Shown: positions 18,265-27,015, numbered from the stretch's first letter. The stretch: DNA of 47,707 nt from Sphingomonadaceae bacterium (GCA_025359445.1 JANYGB010000020.1:1-47707); one strand, 5' to 3'. Notes: generated by a model from the letters alone, not told the origin. A program made the numbers and translations.

Positions 18265-18759
18265 TTATTTCCGGTCGATGCGCGCCATCACATCGGCGCG
18301 AACCGCACCGCTGACAAATTTGCTGATCTCACCGCCGTAAATTGCGATTTCCTTGACCAAACGCGAAGAAATCGGCTGCAGCGCTACGTCGGCCATCAGA
18401 AATACCGTTTCTACCCGGTCGTTAAGCTGGCGGTTCATCCCGGTCAGCTGATATTCGTATTCGAAGTCAGTCACCCCGCGGATGCCGCGGATCACCACTT
18501 GCGCGTTGTGCGCATCAGCAAAGTCCATTAACAGCGAATTGAACCCAACCACCCGGATCTTGGCGTTGCCGATCCCGGTAACTTCGCGTTCAACCATCGC
18601 GATGCGTTCATCATCATTGAACATCGGGGTCTTGGCGATGTTGGTGGTGACCCCGATGATCAGTTCATCAACCAGCTTGGCACCGCGCTCGATGATGTCC
18701 ATGTGGCCCAGGGTGATCGGGTCAAAAGTTCCCGGATAAACGCCGATCCGCTTGGCCAT
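18265..18759 (-). CDS. coaD: Phosphopantetheine adenylyltransferase
   Basis: A 164-residue enzyme making dephospho-CoA from 4'-phosphopantetheine and ATP. IGVYPGTFDPITLGHMDIIERG holds the nucleotidyltransferase motif with the T/HxGH loop, and VVIRGIRGVTDFEYEYQLTGMNRQL and ISSRLVKEIAIYGG are family-specific. Its ATG abuts the ispA stop with no gap, showing co-transcription with xseB-ispA. Confidence 0.97.
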   Translation of the reverse strand: MAKRIGVYPGTFDPITLGHMDIIERGAKLVDELIIGVTTNIAKTPMFNDDERIAMVEREVTGIGNAKIRVVGFNSLLMDFADAHNAQVVIRGIRGVTDFEYEYQLTGMNRQLNDRVETVFLMADVALQPISSRLVKEIAIYGGEISKFVSGAVRADVMARIDRK

Positions 18760-19677
18760 TCAGTGGTCCCTTTCGACGATGTACCGCGCCACGCTGCGCA
18801 GCACGTCGGCTTCCTGCCCGTGCTGGGCAAGATGCGCAATGGCTTGCTCGGTTAGCAGGCGGGCCTGTTCGCGCGCACGATCCGCACCCAGCAGACCCAC
18901 AAACGTCTGCTTGCCCGCCGCCGCATCCTTGCGAAGAGCTTTGCCGGCGGCGGCCTCATCGCCTTCATGATCGAGCAGGTCATCGGCGATCTGGAAGGCC
19001 AGCCCGACATCGCGCGCATAACGGCGCAGGTGCGTGCGTCCCTCGGGGGCGACCTTGCCAAGTACCGCGCCCATCTCCACCGCTGCGGCGAGCAACGCGC
19101 CGGTCTTGAGCTGCTGTAACCGGGTGATCGCGTGCAGATCAAGCGCCTGCCCTTCCCCGGCAATGTCCATCACTTGGCCGCCAACCATGCCCCCGGCCCC
19201 GGCGGCCGAAGCGAGTACCTGGACGAGTTCGCCCCGCACAAACGGATCGCCGCTAGTTGCTGGATCGGACAGCACTTCGAAGGCGAAGGCCTGCAACGCA
19301 TCGCCCGCAAGCACGGCGGTCGCCTCATCGAAGGCCACGTGCACGCTCGGCTTGCCGTGGCGCATGGCGTCATCGTCCATACACGGCAAATCGTCATGCA
19401 CCAGCGAGTAGCCATGAATGGCCTCGATCGCGATCGCGGCGCGCATTGCCTGGGTGCGATCGACCTGAAACATCGCTGCGGTGGTCACCAGCAGCAGAGG
19501 GCGCAGCCGCTTGCCACCGCCAATGGTCGCATGACGCATTGCCGCAATCAGCGCGTCGCGGCTGTCCCCCGGCGGCGTAAGCAGCGCATCGAACATCGCG
19601 TCAACATCGCGGGCGATCCCCGTAAGGGCGCCGGAAAGTTGTGGATCGGGCGCGCTCGTCCCATCCTTGGTCACCAT
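18760..19677 (-). CDS. ispA: Polyprenyl (farnesyl) diphosphate synthase
   Basis: A 305-residue trans-prenyltransferase. GGGKRLRPLL, the first Asp-rich motif HDDLPCMDDDAMRHGKPS (D-D-x2-x2-D as in bacterial FPP synthases) and the second, FQIADDLLDHEGDEAAAGK, are present. It condenses isopentenyl diphosphate with allylic diphosphates toward farnesyl or geranyl chains for quinones and carotenoids; product length is inferred from the two-residue insertion in the first motif. ATG 19677 overlaps the xseB stop by one base (TAATG). The xseB-ispA pairing is the standard order (dxs is not adjacent here). Confidence 0.95.
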   Translation of the reverse strand: MVTKDGTSAPDPQLSGALTGIARDVDAMFDALLTPPGDSRDALIAAMRHATIGGGKRLRPLLLVTTAAMFQVDRTQAMRAAIAIEAIHGYSLVHDDLPCMDDDAMRHGKPSVHVAFDEATAVLAGDALQAFAFEVLSDPATSGDPFVRGELVQVLASAAGAGGMVGGQVMDIAGEGQALDLHAITRLQQLKTGALLAAAVEMGAVLGKVAPEGRTHLRRYARDVGLAFQIADDLLDHEGDEAAAGKALRKDAAAGKQTFVGLLGADRAREQARLLTEQAIAHLAQHGQEADVLRSVARYIVERDH

Positions 19678-19946
19678 TAACGCCCCGGTTCTGAAGGGAA
19701 CGGCTGAGTGCCGGTGGCTTGCCCGGCGGCATTGGCTACAACCTGTTCGATTCGCGCCTGCGCCGCATCGAGCCGGGCCTGGCAATGCGCGCGCAAGTGT
19801 TCACCGCGCTCGTACAGGCTAATCGTCGCATCGAGCGGAACTTCGCCGCTTTCAAGGCCGCGCACAACCTCTTCCAGGCCGCGCAAGGCGTCTTCGAAGC
19901 TCATGGCGGCAATATCGGGGCCAAGGGCAGGTTCGGGCTGGCTCAT
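19677..19946 (-). CDS. xseB: Exodeoxyribonuclease VII small subunit
   Basis: About 89 residues. The XseB signature is MSFEDALRGLEEVVRGLESGEVPLDATISLYERGEHLRAHCQARLDAAQARIEQV, shown here as one predicted helical hairpin at roughly residues 15-69. XseB pairs with XseA to degrade single-stranded DNA; xseA is not in this window. I chose ATG 19946 (MSQPEPALG); ATG 19958 is possible. The stop overlaps the ispA start by one base. Confidence 0.92.
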   Translation of the reverse strand: MSQPEPALGPDIAAMSFEDALRGLEEVVRGLESGEVPLDATISLYERGEHLRAHCQARLDAAQARIEQVVANAAGQATGTQPFPSEPGR

Positions 19947-20022
19947 ACCCAAGAGCATTGACCGCGCGGCGGACAGCGGTCAAGTGTAGGACCACAGCGG
20001 CACCGGCCGCCTGGGGAGTTTT

Positions 20023-20466
20023 ATGTACGCAAAAATTGTTATGGCCTATGTCGCAACGGCGCTGGTCTTCGGGATGCTCGATGCGGTGTGGCTGCGCAAT
20101 GCCGGTCCGCTGCTGTACCGGCCCGCGCTGGGCGAGCTGCTGGCGGACAAACCGCGGCTTGCCCCGGCGATCATCTTTTACGCGATCTATATTGCCGGGC
20201 TGACTTACTTCGCCGTGGTGCCGGGCCTCCTCAGCAACAGCGCCGCTGGCGCGACTGCCTTTGCCGGAGTGCCGTTGGCGGTCTTGCACGGTGCGCTGAT
20301 CGGGCTGCTCGCTTATGCCACCTATGACCTGACTAACCAGGCAACGATGAAAATCTGGCCGAGCCACGTCACTTTGATCGACATGGCCTGGGGCGCGGTT
20401 GCCAGCGGGTTTGCGGCCGGCGTTGCAACCTTCGTCGTGACCCGGTTCGGCGGCGGACCGGCCTGA
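20023..20466 (+). CDS. DUF2177-family integral membrane protein
   Basis: A 147-residue protein with four hydrophobic segments (about 5-22, 46-66, 80-98 and 115-137). The N-terminal LDAVWLRNAGPLLYRPALGELL, central AIIFYAIYIAGLTYFAVVP, and LTNQATMKIWPSHVTLIDMAWGAV patterns are characteristic of DUF2177. Function is unknown. GGGGAG at 20013-20018 supports ATG 20023. It is followed after one base by another membrane-protein gene, so the two are likely co-expressed. Confidence 0.85.
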   Translation: MYAKIVMAYVATALVFGMLDAVWLRNAGPLLYRPALGELLADKPRLAPAIIFYAIYIAGLTYFAVVPGLLSNSAAGATAFAGVPLAVLHGALIGLLAYATYDLTNQATMKIWPSHVTLIDMAWGAVASGFAAGVATFVVTRFGGGPA

Positions 20467-20467
20467 A

Positions 20468-21121
20468 ATGTTCATCGGGCACTGGGCTCCTGCGCTGGCG
20501 ATTGCTGCCCGGCGCAAGCGGCCCGGGCTCGGGACATTGTTCATTGCCGCGCAATTGGTTGACTGGGTGTTCTTTCTGTTCGTGCTGCTCGGTGTAGAGA
20601 AAATGCGGCTGGATCCCGCGATCAGCGCGGTAAGCCCGCTCGATCTATACTACATGCCCTACACCCACAGCCTGCTCGGCGCGCTGGTGTGGAGTGCGGC
20701 GTTTGCTTTTCTGATCCTGCTGATCTCGCGCGATCGCACCGCTGCGCTGTTTACGGGCGCGGTCGTGCTGTCGCACTGGCTGCTCGATTTGCTGGTGCAT
20801 GTTCCCGACCTGACGATTGCCGGGAGCCCGCCCAAACTGGGCTTTGGCCTGTGGAATTATCCGGCAATCGAAATGCCGCTGGAGCTGGCGATAACTTTCG
20901 GCGCGCTATGGCTGTATGTCCGCGCGCGCCAGCCGCTGCCGGGCCGTGCCTTGGTGCTCGGTGCGTTGCTGTTGGCCCTGCAACTGTTCAACTGGTTTGG
21001 TCCCGTCGCGTCTGAGGTTAGCCCCAGCACCACTTACCTTGCCTTCGTCGCTTACGGTCTGGTCACAGTGGCGGCATGGTGGATGGGGAAAAGCGCCGCG
21101 CAAAGCTCTCAAGCACACTAG
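20468..21121 (+). CDS. Multi-pass membrane protein, metal-dependent-hydrolase-like
   Basis: A 217-residue protein with about six hydrophobic segments. Conserved-looking His/Asp positions (FIGHWAPAL, YTHSLLGAL, LSHWLLDLLVHVPDL) sit at segment ends, reminiscent of the YdjM/YbcI-type membrane metal-dependent hydrolases (PF04307-like). That similarity is by eye and may reflect only shared membrane topology. It starts one base after the DUF2177 stop and ends 21 bases before purL. Confidence 0.72.
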   Translation: MFIGHWAPALAIAARRKRPGLGTLFIAAQLVDWVFFLFVLLGVEKMRLDPAISAVSPLDLYYMPYTHSLLGALVWSAAFAFLILLISRDRTAALFTGAVVLSHWLLDLLVHVPDLTIAGSPPKLGFGLWNYPAIEMPLELAITFGALWLYVRARQPLPGRALVLGALLLALQLFNWFGPVASEVSPSTTYLAFVAYGLVTVAAWWMGKSAAQSSQAH

Positions 21122-21142
21122 CCCAAAACCGCACATCCGGCT

Positions 21143-23452
21143 ATGCGCCCGCGCATGCCCAGCACCGCTTCCGAGATCACGCCCGACGTCGTTGCCGCTC
21201 ATGGCTTGTCCGAAGAAGAATATGTCCGCGTGCTCAACGCGCTCGGGCGTGAGCCGAATCTGGTCGAGCTCGGCATTTTTTCGGTGATGTGGTCGGAGCA
21301 TTGCTCGTACAAATCGAGCCGGTTGCATCTCAAGAAACTCCCAGTTGAAGCTCCGTGGGTGATCTGCGGCCCGGGCGAAAATGCCGGGGTGATCGACATT
21401 GGCGACAACCAAGCCTGCATCTTCAAGATGGAGTCGCACAACCACCCCAGCTACATCGAGCCGTACCAAGGCGCGGCGACGGGTGTTGGCGGGATCCTGC
21501 GCGATGTTTTCACGATGGGCGCGCGGCCGGTGGCGAACCTCAACGCGCTGCGCTTCGGTGATCCCAAGCATCCCAAGATGAAGGCGCTGACCAAGGGCGT
21601 AGTCGCGGGCATAGGCGGTTATGGCAACTGCGTCGGCGTGCCCACCGTCGGGGGCGAGACCAACTTCCACAGCGCGTATGATGGCAACATCCTGGTCAAC
21701 GCGATGACCGTCGGCGTCGCCGATCAGGACAAGATCTTCTATTCCGCCGCCACCGGGCTCGGCAACCCGATTGTCTACGTCGGCTCCAAAACCGGGCGCG
21801 ACGGGATCCACGGCGCGACCATGGCCAGCGCCGACTTTGGCGATGATATCGATGCGAAACGCCCGACGGTGCAAGTCGGCGATCCCTTCGTCGAAAAGCT
21901 GCTGATCGAGGCCTGCCTTGAACTGATGGCGACCGACGCGATCGTCGCGATCCAGGATATGGGCGCGGCCGGGCTGACCTCGTCGAGCGTCGAGATGGCA
22001 ACCAACGGCAAGGCCGGGATCATCCTGAACATGGACAAGGTGCCGTGCCGCGAAGAGGGCATGACGCCTTACGAAATGATGCTGAGCGAAAGCCAGGAGC
22101 GGATGCTGATGGTGCTCAAGCCCGGCAAGGAGCCGATGGCCGAGGCGATCTTCAAGAAGTGGGAACTGGATTTCGCGGTGATCGGCGAAGTCACCAATAC
22201 GGGGCACATGGTGCTGACCTTCAAGGGCGAAGTGGTCTGCGATATCCCGCTCGGACCATTGGCCGAAGACGCGCCGCTGTACGACCGGCCGCACCTGAGC
22301 CTTGAAGAATACAAGGTCTGGGCCAATGTCGCGCCGCTTGGCGATGTGCCCGAAAGCACCGATATCGGCGCGGACTTGCTCAAGCTAATGGCCTGCCCCG
22401 ACCTCGCCAGTCGGCGCTGGATCTGGGAGCAGTATGACAGCCAGGTCGGCGCGGACACGATGCAGAAGAGCGGCGGCGACGCGGCGGTGGTGCGGCTCCA
22501 CGGCAGCAAGAAAGCGCTCGCCATGACCACCGACTGCACCCCGCGCTATTGTTACGCCGACCCTTACGAGGGCGGCAAGCAAGCGGTGGCGGAAACCTAC
22601 CGCAATTTGTCAGCAGTCGGTGCGACGCCCTTGGCGATCACCAATTGCCTCAATTTCGCCAACCCCCAGCGGCCCGAAATCATGGCCCAGATCGTTGAGT
22701 GCCTGCGCGGTATGGGCGACGCCTGCCGGGCTTTGGACTATCCCATCGTGAGCGGGAATGTGAGCCTGTATAACGAGAGCAAGGCGACCGGGGGTGGCAG
22801 CGCGATTTTGCCGACGCCCGCGATTGGCGGCGTGGGTCTGCTGGACGACCATGAAAAGATGGCAACGATTGGGTTCAAGGCGGAGGGGGACCGGCTGTGG
22901 CTCGTCGGCGGCATTACGAGTCACCTCGGCCAGTCACTTTGGCTACGCGAAGTGCATGGTCGCGAGGATGGCTCGCCGCCGCCAGTTGATCTTGGTTTAG
23001 AACGCCGGACTGGTGAATTTATTCGTTCAGCAATCGAAAGCGGTTTCCTCAATGCAGTGCACGATGTGTCAGACGGCGGCATCCTGGTCGCAGTTTCTGA
23101 GATGGCGCTTGCTGGGAACATTGGTGTGGACGTCGAAGTTGACTGGGTCGTTCGCGAGCTAAACCCAAATGCCGTCGAGGGCCTTATTCCGGAAACTCAA
23201 CAGACTTTGGCATTGCGATTCTTCGGCGAAGATCAAAGCCGCTATCTGGTGAGCACAATTGATCCTGAAGCAGTGGAATTGATCGCACTTGCAGAGAAAT
23301 GCGACGTTGCCATTCGTTACCTCGGATTTGTCGGCGGTGAGTCGATCTCGATTGGAGACATGCCCGGCACCAGCGGAAATCTCGCCGATGTCCCCCTCAC
23401 CGCCCTGCGCGAAGCCAGCGACAGCTTCTTCCGCGACTGGATGGAGGACTGA
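21143..23452 (+). CDS. purL: Phosphoribosylformylglycinamidine synthase subunit PurL
   Basis: A 769-residue small-type PurL (FGAM synthase II), acting with PurS and PurQ in the fourth step of purine synthesis. [36 protein letters not shown], the ATP-site [42 protein letters not shown] and [28 protein letters not shown] lie in family order. ATG 21143 is used; ATG 21155 is equally possible as neither has a clear ribosome-binding site. Within the gene, 22981-23340 drops to about 51 percent GC by hand count (184 of 360), against 45 of 60 at 22441-22500, without breaking the frame. Confidence 0.97.
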   Translation: MRPRMPSTASEITPDVVAAHGLSEEEYVRVLNALGREPNLVELGIFSVMWSEHCSYKSSRLHLKKLPVEAPWVICGPGENAGVIDIGDNQACIFKMESHNHPSYIEPYQGAATGVGGILRDVFTMGARPVANLNALRFGDPKHPKMKALTKGVVAGIGGYGNCVGVPTVGGETNFHSAYDGNILVNAMTVGVADQDKIFYSAATGLGNPIVYVGSKTGRDGIHGATMASADFGDDIDAKRPTVQVGDPFVEKLLIEACLELMATDAIVAIQDMGAAGLTSSSVEMATNGKAGIILNMDKVPCREEGMTPYEMMLSESQERMLMVLKPGKEPMAEAIFKKWELDFAVIGEVTNTGHMVLTFKGEVVCDIPLGPLAEDAPLYDRPHLSLEEYKVWANVAPLGDVPESTDIGADLLKLMACPDLASRRWIWEQYDSQVGADTMQKSGGDAAVVRLHGSKKALAMTTDCTPRYCYADPYEGGKQAVAETYRNLSAVGATPLAITNCLNFANPQRPEIMAQIVECLRGMGDACRALDYPIVSGNVSLYNESKATGGGSAILPTPAIGGVGLLDDHEKMATIGFKAEGDRLWLVGGITSHLGQSLWLREVHGREDGSPPPVDLGLERRTGEFIRSAIESGFLNAVHDVSDGGILVAVSEMALAGNIGVDVEVDWVVRELNPNAVEGLIPETQQTLALRFFGEDQSRYLVSTIDPEAVELIALAEKCDVAIRYLGFVGGESISIGDMPGTSGNLADVPLTALREASDSFFRDWMED

Positions 23453-23859
23453 TGACTGAGGGCTATTCGGGCAAACCCCTGGCGATGAAGCTGGGGCTGC
23501 ACGATGGCCAACGGGTGTGGTTCGATCTGATGCCCGACAGCGTTGCGGAGGAGATCGGCGACTATGCGCTCGACCTGATCCCGGTTGCCGACCCAGCCGT
23601 AGGCATCGATGCAGCGCACATCTTCGTCACCGAACGCGCCGCGCTGGAACAACACCTAACCGCGCTGCGCCACCAGATCGCGCCCGCCGGGCAAGTCTGG
23701 ATCAGCTGGCCCAAACAGGCCTCAAAAGTGCCGACCGACATCACCGAAGACACCATTCGCGAGGTCGCGCTGCCGCTGGGTTTTGTTGACACCAAGGTTT
23801 GCGCGGTCGACGAGGTCTGGTCGGGGCTCAAACTGGTGATCCGCAAAGAACTGCGCTGA
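23452..23859 (+). CDS. DUF3052 domain protein
   Basis: A 135-residue protein. YSGKPLAMKLGLHDGQRVWF, the WISWPKQASKVPTDITEDTIREVALPLGFVDTKVCAVDEVWSGLKLVIRK stretch (residues about 83-133) and its length match the DUF3052 family. Function is unknown. The start overlaps the purL stop by one base (TGATG), so it is translationally coupled to purL; a purine link is suggested only by position. Confidence 0.87.
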   Translation: MTEGYSGKPLAMKLGLHDGQRVWFDLMPDSVAEEIGDYALDLIPVADPAVGIDAAHIFVTERAALEQHLTALRHQIAPAGQVWISWPKQASKVPTDITEDTIREVALPLGFVDTKVCAVDEVWSGLKLVIRKELR

Positions 23860-23885
23860 ACTCCCCAAACGGAAAGCAGAAACCA

Positions 23886-24041
23886 ATGGCCGACCTTTAC
23901 CTCAAGGCACTCGAAAGCGAGCGCAAGAGCCTGTGGGCGGCGTGCCGGCTCAAGGGTCTACCCAAGGGCACCCCCGAACGGCTGCGGATCGAGGCGCTCG
24001 ATGCGATGATCAGCGCTCACAAGGGTAAGGCGAAGAAGTAG
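23886..24041 (+). CDS. Small basic protein of unknown function
   Basis: A 51-residue protein, MADLYLKALESERK through ISAHKGKAKK, predicted helical and basic at its end. GGAAAG at 23871-23876 gives a ribosome-binding site ten bases from ATG 23886. Pro/Gly-containing GLPKGTPERLRIEALDAM looks constrained rather than random. It follows the DUF3052 gene by 26 bases and ends at a large inverted repeat. I do not recognise a family. Confidence 0.6.
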   Translation: MADLYLKALESERKSLWAACRLKGLPKGTPERLRIEALDAMISAHKGKAKK

Positions 24042-24042
24042 C

Positions 24043-24132
24043 CGTCGTCCCCGGCTCGACCAGTGACCACTGGCCGGATCAACCAAGTTAGCGCCAAGAT
24101 ACCAGCGGTCCCCGGTCGAGCCGGGGACGACG
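24043..24132. repeat. 19-bp perfect inverted repeat filling a convergent gap (MITE/REP-like)
   Basis: CGTCGTCCCCGGCTCGACC at 24043-24061 and its exact inverse at 24114-24132 enclose 52 bases. A second small palindrome, CCAGTGacCACTGG, lies at 24060-24073. The element fits almost exactly between two stop codons (TAG 24039-24041 and the coq4-like stop at 24139), as expected for a terminator-like dispersed repeat. It carries no coding capacity. Confidence 0.8.
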
Positions 24133-24138
24133 TGACTA

Positions 24139-24963
24139 TTACGCCGCCTTCTGCTCCGGGGGCAGCAAATTGTAAGGATCGATCCCCGCCGCGCGCCACT
24201 TGGCATGCGCCTGGTGGTAATAATGCGGCGGCACAATTCCCAGCTCGGCGCGAAGTTCATTGAGCGGCTTGGCGAGCAGTTCGAGGATCGGCTGTTCGAT
24301 GAGCCGCGGGCAAGCCTTGCCCATTCGCTGCGCTTCGCGCACCGCGCGTAAAACCGGCACTTTGACGGGGTCACGCCTGGCAATTTCCAGCGCTCCGGCA
24401 TAGCCCAGAAACAAGTGCGCAAGCGCTGGTTGCTGGCTGTACGTGAACGCCAGCACGCACTGCTCGCCCAGCGCATCGCGGCCGAATCCGCTGATGATGT
24501 GCATCAGATCGTGGGTGTCGCGCACGCGCTGAAAATACCAGTCGGCCTGATCGTTGAAGTATTGATCGGGGCGGCGGTACTTGTCGAGTTCTTCGACCAG
24601 GCCCTGCGCCGACAGCCCTTCGCGCTCCATGAAGTCGCAATAGGCATGGGCCAGCGAGCCGGCGGGCAATTTGCGCAGCGCCGCGTGATCATCGAGGATT
24701 GCCACCAGCGACGGTTCGCTGGCCCGAATGGCCTGAGCGCGCTCGGTTGACAGGAACGCCACCGCAGCTTCGTAAGCACCGCGCCAAGGCAGCGATTCGA
24801 AGATCGGCGATACCTCGGCGGTGTTTTCCTTGTCCTTGATCAAGTTCTTGAAATGATGCCAGGCCTTGGGAAAATTGTACCGCGGGCGCGGACGCTCCGG
24901 CAGGATAATCGGCAAATCGGCGGCCGCAGGGACCGGGGCGAGCGAGGCGGTCATCATGTTCAT
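24139..24963 (-). CDS. coq4: Coq4-family ubiquinone biosynthesis protein
   Basis: About 274 residues. The diagnostic HDxxHx11E metal motif is intact: His151-Asp152, His155 and Glu167 in HDLMHIISGFGRDALGE. PDQYFNDQADWYFQRVRDTH and ILELLAKPLNELRAELGIVPP match bacterial Coq4 homologues. In eukaryotes Coq4 organises the Q-biosynthetic complex and is linked to C1 decarboxylation/hydroxylation; a quinone role here is inferred from family. Three nearby ATGs (24963, 24957, 24954) are possible; I take the first, the codon before it being a weaker TTG option. A TGACAT/ATGTCA palindrome lies 21 bases upstream. It follows serB on the same strand. Confidence 0.88.
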   Translation of the reverse strand: MNMMTASLAPVPAAADLPIILPERPRPRYNFPKAWHHFKNLIKDKENTAEVSPIFESLPWRGAYEAAVAFLSTERAQAIRASEPSLVAILDDHAALRKLPAGSLAHAYCDFMEREGLSAQGLVEELDKYRRPDQYFNDQADWYFQRVRDTHDLMHIISGFGRDALGEQCVLAFTYSQQPALAHLFLGYAGALEIARRDPVKVPVLRAVREAQRMGKACPRLIEQPILELLAKPLNELRAELGIVPPHYYHQAHAKWRAAGIDPYNLLPPEQKAA

Positions 24964-24983
24964 CGGACGCAATTACTTTCTAC

Positions 24984-24997
24984 TGACATTGATGTCA
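24984..24997. promoter_or_regulatory. Palindromic operator candidate upstream of coq4
   Basis: TGACATTGATGTCA is a perfect 6-2-6 palindrome in the 57-base gap between serB and coq4. On the minus strand it overlaps TTGACA (24998-24993), a good -35 sequence, so a bound regulator would block a coq4 promoter. The regulator is unknown. Confidence 0.5.
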
Positions 24998-25020
24998 ATA
25001 TTGATCTAGCACAGTAATTG

Positions 25021-25881
25021 CTAACAGATTGTCCACTCCGCCTCGGGGATACCCAGCAGGCGCAGCACGTCAGTCAAGTCGCCGAGATCAATCCAGCCGT
25101 GCGCGGCAGCGCGGGCCCTGGGCTTGGCATGATAGGCGATGCCATAGCAGGCCGCATCGATCATCGGGATGTCATTGGCGCCATCACCGGTGGCGAGGCT
25201 GGCGCGACCAGAGTCCCGGCCCAGCCCGAGGCGGGCACTCTCCTCCTCCAGCACCGCGCGCTTGACGCTGCTGTCAACAATGCCACCGACCAGTTCGCCT
25301 GTGAGTTTGCCGCCCTGCACTTCGAGCCGGTTGCCGATCACGCGTTCGAACCCCAGATCCAGCGCGACCGAATCTGCGAACTGATGAAAGCCGCCAGTGA
25401 CCAGCACGGTGTTGCATCCCTTTGCCTTTAGCGTCGCGACGAGCGTTTTCGCACCGGCCATCGGGCGAATGCGGGTATCCAAACACTGCGCAATAGTCCC
25501 TTCGTCAAGCCCAGCCAGCAGCCCAACCCGCTCGCGCAGCGCCGCTTCGAAATCGAGCTCACCATGCATCGCGCGTTCGGTTATCGCGGCAATTTGCGGC
25601 TTGAGTCCGGCGAAATCAGCCAGCTCGTCGATGCATTCCTGACCGATCATGGTCGAATCCATGTCCGACACGAACAGCCCCGGGAGCAGCGGGACGTGGT
25701 CCGCAATCAGCACGTCTGCGGGCGGCAGGTGCGCCTCGAGTGCGGCACGAAACTTCGGCCAATCGCTGGCATTGGCAGCCTCGCAGACGATCTCATCCGC
25801 ACCAGCAGCATGGCGTGAATGCACTGCGGCCAAGCCTTGCCCCGCCAACGCAATCAACAGTCCATCAAGGCTTGCGGACAT
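25021..25881 (-). CDS. serB: Phosphoserine phosphatase
   Basis: A 286-residue HAD phosphatase, last step of serine synthesis. Motif I is FVSDMDSTMIGQECIDELAD (nucleophile Asp), followed by AMHGELDFEAALRERVGLLAGL, motif II LVTGGFHQFADSVA and motif III ATGDGANDIPMIDAAC. An N-terminal regulatory region of about 90 residues precedes motif I, as usual. ATG 25881 is chosen; further upstream the frame would overlap divergent miaA. Only 28 bases separate the serB and miaA starts, so their promoters must overlap the opposing genes or lie within that gap. Confidence 0.96.
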   Translation of the reverse strand: MSASLDGLLIALAGQGLAAVHSRHAAGADEIVCEAANASDWPKFRAALEAHLPPADVLIADHVPLLPGLFVSDMDSTMIGQECIDELADFAGLKPQIAAITERAMHGELDFEAALRERVGLLAGLDEGTIAQCLDTRIRPMAGAKTLVATLKAKGCNTVLVTGGFHQFADSVALDLGFERVIGNRLEVQGGKLTGELVGGIVDSSVKRAVLEEESARLGLGRDSGRASLATGDGANDIPMIDAACYGIAYHAKPRARAAAHGWIDLGDLTDVLRLLGIPEAEWTIC

Positions 25882-25909
25882 GGCTGCTTGATCTGCTATC
25901 ACCCGGGCA

Positions 25910-26881
25910 ATGAGCACGTTTGAACCCCTAGAAGCGCGGCGCGAATTGCCGCCGTTGGCGCTCATCGCAGGGCCGACCGCGAGCGGCAAGAGCGATCTGG
26001 CGGTGCAGTTGGCGCTGGCGTTGATCGCACGCGGGCGCGAGGCGGTGGTGATCAATGCCGATAGTGCGCAGGTTTATGGCGATTTATCAGTCCTGTCTGC
26101 GCGGCCATCGAGCGAAGAGATGCGCGGCATCGAGCACCGCCTGTTCGGCACCTGGGACGGTGCCGATGCGTGCTCGGCAGCCTATTGGGCCGCTGCAGCG
26201 CGCGAGGTGATCGCCGAAGTTCATGCCCGCAATGCCGTGCCGATCCTCGTCGGCGGAACCGGGCTGTACTTGCGCACGCTTCTCGATGGGATTGCTCCGG
26301 TCCCGCCGATCGCACCGGAAGTCCGCGCTACGGTGCGCGCCCTGCCTACGGCAAATGCCTACGCCGCGCTCCAAACCGAAGACCCGGCTCGGGCAACTGT
26401 GCTGGCCCCTGGCGACCGCACCCGCATCGCTCGCGCGCTTGAAGTGGTTCGTTCAAGCGGGAGGCCGCTTGCCGCATGGCAAACCGAACTGGTCGGCGGG
26501 ATTGGCGATACGGTCACACTCCATCCCGCCGTCTTGCTACCCTCGCGCGACTGGCTCTATGCCCGCTGCGATGGGCGGTTCGCCCATATGTTGGGTGCTG
26601 GCGCAATCGCTGAAGTGCAGGCTCTGCTCGCGCGCCAACTCGACCCCGATCTGCCTGTCATGCGCGCAATTGGTGTGGCCGAGATTGCCGATATGCTCGG
26701 CGGAACGCTGAACTGCGGACAAGCAATTGCGCGCGGTGCACAGGCCACCCGGAACTATGCCAAGCGGCAATTCACTTGGCTGCGCAACCAGTCACCATCT
26801 GGTTGGCCACGCATCGAAGCGCAAAGTTTCGATGCGGAGGTCATATTTGTTTCTTTATTGCGCATTGATGCCTTGACATGA
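25910..26881 (+). CDS. miaA: tRNA dimethylallyltransferase
   Basis: A 323-residue MiaA that isopentenylates A37 of tRNAs reading UNN codons. The P-loop GPTASGKSDLAVQLAL, INADSAQVYGDLSVLSARPS, VGGTGLYLRTLLDGIAPVPPI and the C-terminal QATRNYAKRQFTWLRNQ are in family order. Its last codons overlap a TTGACA -35 sequence for the ilv leader. ATG 25910 matches the start of homology closely enough that upstream codons are unnecessary. Confidence 0.96.
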   Translation: MSTFEPLEARRELPPLALIAGPTASGKSDLAVQLALALIARGREAVVINADSAQVYGDLSVLSARPSSEEMRGIEHRLFGTWDGADACSAAYWAAAAREVIAEVHARNAVPILVGGTGLYLRTLLDGIAPVPPIAPEVRATVRALPTANAYAALQTEDPARATVLAPGDRTRIARALEVVRSSGRPLAAWQTELVGGIGDTVTLHPAVLLPSRDWLYARCDGRFAHMLGAGAIAEVQALLARQLDPDLPVMRAIGVAEIADMLGGTLNCGQAIARGAQATRNYAKRQFTWLRNQSPSGWPRIEAQSFDAEVIFVSLLRIDALT

Positions 26882-26901
26882 CATATCCTGTTACTTAGTG
26901 G
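26873..26901 (+). promoter_or_regulatory. Probable promoter of the ilvBNC operon
   Basis: TTGACA at 26873-26878 is a perfect -35 hexamer adjoining the miaA stop. A -10 about 16-17 bases on (TTAGTG or TAGTGG near 26895) is only a weak match, as is common in alphaproteobacteria. Transcription would start near 26908, ahead of the leader peptide ATG at 26927. Confidence 0.45.
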
Positions 26902-26926
26902 CACCGACAAGATCGGGACTTGCTTG

Positions 26927-26986
26927 ATGACCCTAGTTTGGAGAGGGAGACCCGGCGCGGGTGACTGCGCCGGGTCTATCCATTAA
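26927..26986 (+). CDS. Candidate ilv leader peptide
   Basis: A 19-codon ORF, MTLVWRGRPGAGDCAGSIH, starts 50 bases after the candidate -35 and ends at TAA 26984-26986. It has consecutive Leu and Val codons early (CTA GTT) and an Ile codon (ATC) next to the stop, and its middle codons form an 11-bp hairpin. This layout fits a ribosome-mediated attenuator for branched-chain amino acid genes, although it is less rich in regulatory codons than classic ilv leaders. No strong ribosome-binding site is visible before the ATG. Confidence 0.5.
   Translation: MTLVWRGRPGAGDCAGSIH
26948..26977 (+). promoter_or_regulatory. Hairpin in the ilv leader
   Basis: AGACCCGGCGC (26948-26958) pairs perfectly with GCGCCGGGTCT (26967-26977) around an 8-base loop. 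It lies within the leader ORF, so ribosome position would decide whether it forms. There is no T-run after it, so classic intrinsic termination is unlikely; it may control the strong AAGGAGG site eight bases downstream. Confidence 0.65.
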
Positions 26987-26997
26987 GGAGGCCCAGC

Positions 26998-27015
26998 ATG
27001 GTGAACGGAAGGTAG
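26998..27015 (+). other. Five-codon mini-ORF with strong ribosome-binding site before ilvB
   Basis: AAGGAGG at 26985-26991 lies six bases ahead of ATG 26998, which opens MVNGR followed by TAG. The stop is four bases before the GTG start of ilvB, in another frame. The best ribosome-binding site in the region therefore serves a mini-ORF rather than ilvB directly, suggesting translational coupling. Confidence 0.5.

Noticed and set aside
20906..22294. Minus-strand frame of 462 codons opposite purL
   Set aside because: Arg/His/Asp-rich shadow of purL codons; purL motifs lie on the plus strand.
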